Assembly (NCBI RefSeq): GCF_014174215.1
Contig: NZ_JABEQL010000032.1
Span: 1 to 42,529 of the forward strand
Source of the DNA: Gluconacetobacter tumulicola
GTDB lineage: Bacteria; Pseudomonadota; Alphaproteobacteria; Acetobacterales; Acetobacteraceae
Length of the DNA stretch: 42,529 bases
Direction: 5' to 3'
Positions 36,699-42,529 of the stretch are shown here, one piece after another; the first letter of the stretch is position 1; every line of letters starts with the position of its first letter. Below the pieces are notes generated by a model. That model saw only the letters and a program-made list of their open reading frames with translations. It ran no database searches and was not told the DNA's origin. The position numbers and the translations under genes were made by a program.

Positions 36699-37729
36699 GG
36701 CGCGGCCAGCCAGTCCGCGAAGCGCCGGGACAGATCAGGCAGATGCTCCTGCCAGAAGGCGGCATCCATCGGCACCGGCTGCGCCGACGGCGCGTCCGGA
36801 CGCGCATGATAGAGCGAAGCGAACCGCGCCACCTGCTCGGGCTGGGTCATGAAATGCAGCAGGCTGCGTGCCCGGTCGCGCGTCGCCCGATCCAGATCGG
36901 GCGCAACACCCCAGGACAGGCCGTCATCCAGGCTCTGTTCCCATTGCAGCCCGACATCGCGCTGGCCGGACCCGGCCGCCGTCACCTCGCCCCCCACCGC
37001 GCTGGTCATCAGCACACTGCCATTGCCGATGATGCGCGCGGATTCCGCCGGGCTGGTCCACCATTCGATATAGGGACGCAACTGGCTGAGCTTGCGGAAC
37101 GCACGCGCCACCCCGTCGGGCGTCGCCAGCACGGCATAGACATCGGCTGGCGCCACGCCATCGGCCATCAAGGCGATCTCAAGCGTCGAGCGCGGGTCCT
37201 TGCGCAGGCCGCGCTTGCCGGGATAGCGGACGACATTCCAGAAATCGCTCCAGTGCGGGGCCACCGGAATGCGGCCGCGATCCCACGCCAGGGCGATCCC
37301 CTCGCGCAGGGCCGGCACGCCACACGCATCCGCGCTGCCCGGCGCGCCGCCCAGCCGCAGCAGGACTCCCTGCATGCAGGCGGCGCGGGCGGTGCTGTCT
37401 TCCATCAGCGCCACGGTCCAGGCACGGCCGCCAGAACCATGGCTGGCGGCAGGCTGCGGATCGCCATCCCATACATAGCGCAGGATGCCGACCTTCATCT
37501 GGGCCGCGAAGGGGCGGAAGAACGCCTTGTCCTGGGCGGCGCCCAGGGCGCCGCCCAGGCTGTTCACCACCAGCGCATGCGCGCGCCAGCCCGTCCGGGC
37601 ATTCCCGCCGGTCGGCACGATCGCCAGCAGCAGCAGCCCGATCAGAAGACGACGGAGCGATCGGAAGGTGCGGAGCGGGCCGGACAGGGGAATGGACTTT
37701 CGCAGGGGGCGGGGCAGAGAGGCGGGCAC
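36695..37729 (-). CDS. ABC solute-binding-type periplasmic protein
   Basis: 344 residues from GTG 37729, one base past the ATPase stop; ATG 37768, inside the ATPase gene, is the other option. The N-terminus (LRRLLIGLLLLAIVPTGGNA) looks like a signal peptide. The body resembles polyamine/iron-type binding proteins: ALMADGVAPADVYAVL, YIEWWTSPAESARIIGNGSVLM, and FMTQPEQVARFASLYHARP near the end. The ligand is unknown. Confidence 0.78.
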   Translation of the reverse strand: MPASLPRPLRKSIPLSGPLRTFRSLRRLLIGLLLLAIVPTGGNARTGWRAHALVVNSLGGALGAAQDKAFFRPFAAQMKVGILRYVWDGDPQPAASHGSGGRAWTVALMEDSTARAACMQGVLLRLGGAPGSADACGVPALREGIALAWDRGRIPVAPHWSDFWNVVRYPGKRGLRKDPRSTLEIALMADGVAPADVYAVLATPDGVARAFRKLSQLRPYIEWWTSPAESARIIGNGSVLMTSAVGGEVTAAGSGQRDVGLQWEQSLDDGLSWGVAPDLDRATRDRARSLLHFMTQPEQVARFASLYHARPDAPSAQPVPMDAAFWQEHLPDLSRRFADWLAAP

Positions 37730-37730
37730 G

Positions 37731-38846
37731 CTAGCCCATTTCCCCCCGGAACGGAAAGGCCACGGCATGCGCCGGCGGCCAGGCCAGCCGGGCGGTCCGT
37801 CCGGGCACGAGCCCCGTCAGGTTCTGCGCGGGCGGCCGGCGGACCAGGACCTCCTGCCCGTCCTCCAGGCGGAAGCGCAGCCGAATATGGTCGCCCATAT
37901 GGTGCAGCCCCGCCAGCACCGCCGGCAGCGTGTCCTCGCCATCATCGTCGGCGGCGGCCCGCCCGGTCGGAAACAGGGTGGCGATCCGGTCGGGCCGGAC
38001 ACACAGCGTGCACAGCATGTCCGCGTCCACCCCCTGCCCGGCCATGGCCTCGACCCGCGCACCGCTGGCCAGATGGACCGATGCCAGATCGTCCTCGACC
38101 CACGCGACGCGGCCGGTCAGCGCGTTGGCGTCGCCAAAGCGCGTGGCGACCCGGTCGCAGGCCGGCCGGTCGAACAATTCGGCCGCACTGCCGACCTGCA
38201 ACAGCGTCCGACCGGACAGCACACCGATCGCATCCCCCAGCAGCAGCGCATCATCCCGATCCCCGGTCGCCAGCAGCAGCGTCAGGCCCTGCGCCCGGGC
38301 CACGCGGGCCAGCAGGCGGCGCATCGCCAGCCGGTCTTCGCGCTCCAGCCCCGCGAACGGGTCGTCCAGCAGCAGGACCGAGGGCGCGAACACCAGCAGC
38401 CGGCCAAGGCGCGCGCGCCACTCATCCTGCGGGGCAAGGGCGTGCGGGCGGCGGGCGGCCTGTCCATCCAGCCCCAGCAGGGCCAGCACCGCATCGACCC
38501 GCGCCGCGATCGCCGGCCGCGCCAGCCCGCGCGCCTCCAGCGGAAAGGCCAGGTTCCGCCGCACCGTCAGGTGCGCGAACAGCGGATCGCGCGCGCTGAA
38601 CAGCCCCAGGCCCCGGCTCCCCGCCGGCCGTGCGGCCACGTCCCGGCCATCGAGCAGGATCTGGCCGGCCACGCACGGCAGATGGCCGGCCAGCGTGTCC
38701 AGCAGGCGGGAGAGATCGGCCGCACGGTCCCCAAGCAATGCCAGGCACCCGCCGGGTGCGATCGAAAAGGACAGCGTGGGCGTGGAAGGCTCCACCGGCG
38801 CACACACAAATCCGCGAACGTCAAGACGTGGAGAGAGGGGAGCCAT
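37731..38846 (-). CDS. Degenerate ABC ATPase-like protein with TOBE-like C-terminus
   Basis: 371 residues with the layout of spermidine/iron/sulfate-type ABC ATPases: an ABC core (1-235) and a C-terminal TOBE-like regulatory part (about 240-365). Yet each nucleotide motif is lost. The P-loop is GDRAADLS (39-46) with no Lys, the Q-loop Gln is Ser84, the signature is LAPQDEW (137-143), Walker B ends LLLDDP (DD in place of DE), and the H-loop reads ATGD (193-196) with no His. The reading frame is intact and structural stretches such as FAHLTVRRNLAFPL remain. ATG 38846 is chosen over an upstream TTG. Either a non-hydrolysing pseudo-ATPase or a gene early in decay. Confidence 0.82.
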   Translation of the reverse strand: MAPLSPRLDVRGFVCAPVEPSTPTLSFSIAPGGCLALLGDRAADLSRLLDTLAGHLPCVAGQILLDGRDVAARPAGSRGLGLFSARDPLFAHLTVRRNLAFPLEARGLARPAIAARVDAVLALLGLDGQAARRPHALAPQDEWRARLGRLLVFAPSVLLLDDPFAGLEREDRLAMRRLLARVARAQGLTLLLATGDRDDALLLGDAIGVLSGRTLLQVGSAAELFDRPACDRVATRFGDANALTGRVAWVEDDLASVHLASGARVEAMAGQGVDADMLCTLCVRPDRIATLFPTGRAAADDDGEDTLPAVLAGLHHMGDHIRLRFRLEDGQEVLVRRPPAQNLTGLVPGRTARLAWPPAHAVAFPFRGEMG

Positions 38847-39201
38847 GCGAGAAGCGAAACCTGACAGGACGGAGCGAAAGTCGGCCAGTGTAGACAACCC
38901 GCATCAAAGATACGACCGTTCCTGAGGCACCAGCCCGTAAAATCGGCCTAACACCGCCGCTGACGACCGCCCCCGCACCCCCCTCTTCCCGGTCCGGAAG
39001 CGGAGGCCGAGCGGGCATGGACAGCCTGACGGGTCGTTGCCAAGGCGCGCGAACTGGCCGATTATCCGCGCAAGACCTGAGCCGCCGGGGCCCCAAGCAC
39101 CCAGGGCGGCCATCGCCAGCCATGCCGCGATCAGCTATCTGGCCGGGCGGGCATTCCGGCGGAACGCCCGCCAACGCAGTAGTAGGGACGAAGCAAGGAC
39201 C
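38847..39201. other. Divergent intergenic region
   Basis: 355 bases between the degenerate ABC operon (minus) and the holin-X-like gene (plus). It should hold promoters for both. A strong hairpin (39146-39172; arms GGCGGGC and GCCCGCC with an inner TTCC/GGAA stem) lies 30 bases before the plus-strand start codon and could act in the leader of that mRNA. No gene seen. Confidence 0.55.
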
Positions 39202-39642
39202 ATGAAGATAGCCGAACTTGGCAAGGCCACTGTCCAGGCGGAACTGACCGTACGCCGCGAGATGGCCATTCGCATAGGCAGGCAGGTAGCATTCCTGGTT
39301 GTCGCCGCCGTGTTCGGCCTGCTGGCTGTCCTGTCGGGACACGCGCTGCTGTGGGCCTTCGCCTATCAGACGCTGGGGTTCAGCGTCCTCGGCGCGGCCA
39401 TCCTGGTCTTCGCTGTGGACGCCGTGATGGCGCTGCTCTTCCTGCTGCTCGGCCGCCGCTCGATCATGACGGCGACGGAAATCCGCGCCCGCTTCGCGCG
39501 CGAACATGCGCTGAACGAACTGCGGCAGGCCCTGGCCCTGACCGCCGTCACGTCGGCGATCGCGGGCCCGGTCGGCCGCCAGGCCCTGCGCGGACTCATG
39601 CACCTCGTCCGCTCGCTCTTCGGCCGCAAGGGCGGCATCTGA
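39202..39642 (+). CDS. Small membrane protein, holin-X / phage-holin-III-like
   Basis: 146 residues. Two hydrophobic segments (about 31-53 and 63-88), each preceded by basic residues (REMAIRIGRQ; LGRRSI after the second). The C-terminal part is an amphipathic helix region with Arg/Ala-rich stretches (ALNELRQALALTAV). This resembles the putative holin-X family of small housekeeping membrane proteins, not a phage lysis gene; no phage genes are nearby. AAGGA just before ATG 39202 fixes the start. Confidence 0.75.
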   Translation: MKIAELGKATVQAELTVRREMAIRIGRQVAFLVVAAVFGLLAVLSGHALLWAFAYQTLGFSVLGAAILVFAVDAVMALLFLLLGRRSIMTATEIRARFAREHALNELRQALALTAVTSAIAGPVGRQALRGLMHLVRSLFGRKGGI

Positions 39643-39915
39643 TCTCCTGTTGACACCCGCCTGGCAGGAGAGACGCCAAAGCCGGTTGGGGACCATGCTG
39701 AAATTGCATTGGCCCCCGCCCCCCATTTCTGGAACCCTGTTCCCTGGTCACAATTTCATGAGCATACGCCCCACATGCGTGTTCATGACAGCAGGGAAAC
39801 CGGGTAGCTGCAGGGATGGCGGACTCCGAGCGTAGTGCGCGGGCACGATCCTTTGGACGTCGTCTGACCCATAAGAACGCCTCTCGACAGGGACGGCCCG
39901 GTCGTGGCGCGCCGC
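39643..39915. other. Spacer upstream of the efflux operon
   Basis: No gene seen. It should contain the promoter of the FUSC efflux operon, but I find only an isolated TTGACA near 39650 with no matching -10. No regulator gene of the AaeR kind is adjacent. Confidence 0.4.
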
Positions 39916-39948
39916 ATGTCCGGGCCGCGCATGCGGCGGCCCGGACAT
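39916..39948 (+). promoter_or_regulatory. Hairpin covering the start codon of the FUSC gene
   Basis: Perfect 13-base arms: ATGTCCGGGCCGC (39916-39928) and its complement (39936-39948), around a 7-base loop. The second arm contains the first two bases of the start codon (ATG 39947) and all of the space where a ribosome-binding site would sit. In the mRNA it would hide the initiation region. Alternatively it is a DNA operator. Confidence 0.6.
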
Positions 39949-42181
39949 GAGCATCCGGCTGGTTCCGCCCCACACGGCGCTGCATGTCCCGCGTTCGCTG
40001 GTCCGGTTCGGCGGCTTCGCCTTCCCCGACTGGCAGACGCTCTCGCCCACCATCGCCTACAGCATCCGCGCGCTGCTGGCCGTCGGGCTGGCGCTGTTCC
40101 TGGCCTTCTTCTTCCAGCTCCAGACGCCGATGTCCTCGGTCACGACGGTCCTGATCGTGGCCAACCCCGTCGTCGGCGCGATGGTCTCCAAGAGCTTCTG
40201 GCGCATTTTCGGCACCGTGATCGGCGCGACGGCGGCGGTCCTGCTGATGGCGGCCTTTCCGCAATCGCCGATGCTCTATTTCATGGGCCTGTCGCTCATC
40301 ATCGGCATCGCCTGCTGCGTGTCGACGCTGCTGCGGTTCTACAAGGCCTATGCCGCCGTGCTGGCGGGCTACACCATCGTGCTGGTTTCGATCTCCACCT
40401 TCGCGGACCCCGACCGCATCTTCATGGCCGCCATGTCGCGCCTGTCGGCGGTCACGGTCGGCATCGTCAGCACGGCGGTGGTGTTTCTGGTCACCTCGGT
40501 CAGCCGGCCGGAAAAGGTCCTGCGCCAGGTCGACCAGACGTTGCGCAATATCGCCAGCCAGTTCTCGCACCCGGCGGACCTCGAGGACGCGGTTCCCGGC
40601 CAGACACCCATGCCGGACGATGGCGGCCAGCCGCTCTCCTTCCGCACTATGACGCTGACCAGCTACGATGCGCGCGCCCGCCTGCTGTCCCAGGCCAATG
40701 CACTGGTCGAGGCGATCGAATATGCCGCCGCCGACAATTTCGCGATCGGCCGCCGGGTCGATGGCCTGCGCGCGGGCGTGGCCAGGCTGCTGGGGCTGCT
40801 CAGCACCGACCACCCGATCTGGCGCGACGAACCGCCCCAAAACCCGCAATCGGCCGCCGCCCGCGACCTAGTGCATGAGGTCATGGCCAGCTTCGCCGTC
40901 ACGCCGCCGGAAAACCTGCATCTGGACGATCCGGGCCATATGCGCGCGCGCCTCGCCACCGCCATCGACACGCTGGACGATTTGTCCGAGCAGACGAAAG
41001 ACCTCCCCACGATCGCGTTCATCGACAATGAACGCGATATCCTGGTGCAGTTGCGGAGCGCGCTGGACGATTTCGTGGGGCCGCAGGCCCATGTGCGCCC
41101 GCTCAGGCTGCGGCTGTTCTTCGACTGGCCGGCGGCATTGCGCAACGGCACGCGCGGCGCGTTCGTGACCTTGCTGGGCTGCCTGACCTGGTACGTCTTC
41201 CGCTGGTCGAACGGCGCGGCCATGCTTGCCTACCTGATCCCGGCCTCCTGCCTGCTGGCCACCAGCCCGGTGGCATCCCGCGCCAGCGTCCTGTTCGCCA
41301 GCGGCACCCTGGCCGCCATCCCCGCCGCCTTCATCTGCCAGACCTTCCTCCTGCCCCGTATCGACGGCTATCCGCTATTATGGCTGTCCCTGTCGGTCTG
41401 CCTGCTGCCGGGCATCTGGCTGCAGTTCCATCCCCGCCACGCCATGCGCGGCTTCGGCTATGCGGTGTTCTTCAATGCCATGGTGCAGATCCGCAACCCG
41501 ATCTCCTTCGACGACCTGTCGCTGATGAATGTCTGGCTGTCCTACCTGATCGCCCTGATCGGGCTGGCACTGGTATTCCGGGTCATCCTGCCGTCCGACC
41601 ACCGGCTGGATACCGGCCGGCTGGTCATGTCGATCAACCGCGCCACCCAGCAGCTGGCCCGCCTGCCGCTGGACCGCCATGTAAGCTGGACGGTGTGGGA
41701 AAACCTGCAGATGCAGAAGATCCTGCGCATGATCCAGCGCTTCTCGCTGGTCGCCCCCCCCACGCGCGTCTACGAAACCACCGACGCGGCGTTCATCTCC
41801 GTCTCGGTGGGACGCCTGATCACCCGGCTGCGGCATCTGATGCAGAACCCGGCAGTTCACGCGCAGGATCGGGCGCGCGCACTGGCGGCGCTGACCGCAT
41901 TCCAGCATCTGTGCACGCACCCCACCCGCACCGCACTGCTCTTGCGCACGGCGGCGCAGCAGGTGATGGCCGATGTCGAAGACCGCCCCGCCGCATCCCA
42001 CGTTCCCACCCGGCGCATTGCAGCATGCCTGGAACAGGCGTCGCTCCTGGTAGACTCGGCGCCCGGATTCTTCCACAAACATGGTCCCCTGCAATTGCCT
42101 GGCGACATGCAAGGCGCCAATAACAGGCTGAATATGGCCGTCCCGCCCCAGACGCGTTCGTTCGGATTGAGAGTCGCGTGA
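39947..42181 (+). CDS. FUSC-family efflux protein (AaeB-like)
   Basis: 744-residue inner-membrane protein of the AaeB/YccS fusaric-acid-resistance family, which exports hydroxylated aromatic acids. Two membrane blocks (about 35-180 and 395-530) each precede a soluble helical region. The first block has ALLAVGLALFLAFFFQLQTP and VLIVANPVVGAMVSKSFWRI, with FGTVIGATAAVLLMA, the conserved FUSC motif. The second repeats it (NGTRGAFVTLLGCLTWYV, then SPVASRASVLFASGTLAAI). ATG 39947 is at the natural N-terminus but has no clear ribosome-binding site and lies in a hairpin. The stop overlaps the next start (TGATG). Confidence 0.92.
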   Translation: MSIRLVPPHTALHVPRSLVRFGGFAFPDWQTLSPTIAYSIRALLAVGLALFLAFFFQLQTPMSSVTTVLIVANPVVGAMVSKSFWRIFGTVIGATAAVLLMAAFPQSPMLYFMGLSLIIGIACCVSTLLRFYKAYAAVLAGYTIVLVSISTFADPDRIFMAAMSRLSAVTVGIVSTAVVFLVTSVSRPEKVLRQVDQTLRNIASQFSHPADLEDAVPGQTPMPDDGGQPLSFRTMTLTSYDARARLLSQANALVEAIEYAAADNFAIGRRVDGLRAGVARLLGLLSTDHPIWRDEPPQNPQSAAARDLVHEVMASFAVTPPENLHLDDPGHMRARLATAIDTLDDLSEQTKDLPTIAFIDNERDILVQLRSALDDFVGPQAHVRPLRLRLFFDWPAALRNGTRGAFVTLLGCLTWYVFRWSNGAAMLAYLIPASCLLATSPVASRASVLFASGTLAAIPAAFICQTFLLPRIDGYPLLWLSLSVCLLPGIWLQFHPRHAMRGFGYAVFFNAMVQIRNPISFDDLSLMNVWLSYLIALIGLALVFRVILPSDHRLDTGRLVMSINRATQQLARLPLDRHVSWTVWENLQMQKILRMIQRFSLVAPPTRVYETTDAAFISVSVGRLITRLRHLMQNPAVHAQDRARALAALTAFQHLCTHPTRTALLLRTAAQQVMADVEDRPAASHVPTRRIAACLEQASLLVDSAPGFFHKHGPLQLPGDMQGANNRLNMAVPPQTRSFGLRVA

Positions 42182-42375
42182 TGCTGACCGAGTTCAATTT
42201 CTTCGGTGTCTTCATGGCGCCGATCGTCGTCTACGCGATCGCCGCCCTGCCGGTGACCATGCTGATCCGTTTCCTGCTGTGGTGGACCGGCATCATGAAA
42301 TGGTTCTGGCATCTCGCGCTGTTCGAGGTCGCCCTCTACACTTGTGTTCTGTGCCTGATGATCCTGTTCGTCTGA
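42181..42375 (+). CDS. DUF1656 (AaeX-like) small membrane protein
   Basis: 64 residues, two membrane segments: FNFFGVFMAPIVVYAIAALP, then HLALFEVALYTCVLCLMILFV. This matches DUF1656/AaeX, the small subunit found between FUSC and HlyD-like genes. Translation is coupled to the FUSC gene by TGATG; GTG 42178 is an alternative start. The HlyD-like gene begins 43 bases later. Confidence 0.92.
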   Translation: MLTEFNFFGVFMAPIVVYAIAALPVTMLIRFLLWWTGIMKWFWHLALFEVALYTCVLCLMILFV

Positions 42376-42418
42376 GAAACGACCGAACACCTGCCCCCTG
42401 CAAGGTCCGAGATAAACA

Positions 42419-42529
42419 ATGCCTCTTTTGCGCACCCTGATCCGCGTGGTCCTGACCCTGAGCGTCGTTGTGCTGGCGATCGTTCTGGGGGTGACCCTGT
42501 GGGACACGTATATGATTGCCCCATGGACG
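42419..42529 (+). CDS. HlyD/AaeA-like membrane-fusion protein, N-terminus only
   Basis: First 37 codons before the right edge. A basic start (MPLLRTLIR) leads into one transmembrane segment (VVLTLSVVVLAIVLGVTLWD), then TYMIAPWT, the typical Y-x(4)PWTRD lead-in of AaeA/EmrA-type fusion proteins. Position after FUSC and DUF1656 completes the efflux trio. The rest is outside the window. Confidence 0.85.
   Translation, partial: MPLLRTLIRVVLTLSVVVLAIVLGVTLWDTYMIAPWT

Noticed and set aside
36542-38864. Long plus-strand frames opposite the degenerate ABC genes
   Set aside because: Pro/Arg/Ala-rich noise. The minus-strand frames keep ABC fold stretches and gene coupling, so those were kept even though their motifs are degraded.
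39202-39642. Prophage remnant suggested by the holin-like protein
   Set aside because: No other phage genes, integrase or attachment site nearby; this membrane family is common outside phages.

Overview
The window looks like chromosomal DNA of an acetic acid bacterium (Acetobacteraceae, Gluconacetobacter-like). It is GC-rich throughout. It carries two copies of a periplasmic PQQ polyol dehydrogenase with its small membrane subunit (SldA/SldB type), an alphaproteobacterial ilvB-ilvN-ilvC set, and a 16S rRNA 5' end with alphaproteobacterial sequence. Species identity is an inference.

Layout. 1-614: 5' end of a 16S rRNA gene on the minus strand with its leader, boxA and a strong sigma-70 promoter. 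615-3330: clpB with a clear RpoH heat-shock promoter. 3394-5347: a scar where a GlcG/HbpS-like gene and a LysR gene have both lost their 5' ends, then a FAH-family hydrolase and a GNAT acetyltransferase. 5384-11182: ilvC, ilvN, ilvB and miaA (minus) and serB (plus), bounded by two inverted copies of a ~120 bp double-hairpin repeat. 11185-14142: a cation-efflux protein, a nitrilase-family amidase, a 161 bp MITE-like repeat and NAD kinase.

15091-22192 is the most interesting accessory block: a LysR regulator divergent from an MFS carrier, a PyrK/PyrD(1B)-type dihydroorotate dehydrogenase pair, an M20 N-carbamoyl-amino-acid hydrolase and a TonB-dependent receptor. The first four plus-strand genes overlap or nearly touch. 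Together they suggest uptake and reductive breakdown of orotate or a related pyrimidine or hydantoin: import, reduction, ring opening by an enzyme not in the window, then removal of the carbamoyl group. 22165-26349 holds a two-gene ABC exporter, an XRE-cupin regulator with a palindromic operator candidate, a stranded Tat-signal mini-ORF and an APC amino-acid/polyamine permease.

26344-33024 is a tandem duplication of sldB-sldA. The two sldA copies share a 528 bp stretch of complete identity between diverged flanks, which indicates gene conversion. A deleted dedA remnant sits between the copies and a fuller dedA lies outside. 33221-34078 is a shikimate dehydrogenase family gene. 34079-34852 is non-coding and carries the second MITE-like copy, followed by tRNA-Leu(UAA). 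35002-38846 (minus) has a YgjP-like metalloprotease, a YcgN-like cysteine protein and an ABC-type operon whose ATPase has lost every recognisable nucleotide-binding motif and whose permease is very short. 39202-42529 has a holin-X-like membrane protein and an AaeB/AaeX/AaeA-type aromatic-acid efflux operon. The aaeB-like start codon is buried in a 13 bp-arm hairpin. The operon runs off the right edge.
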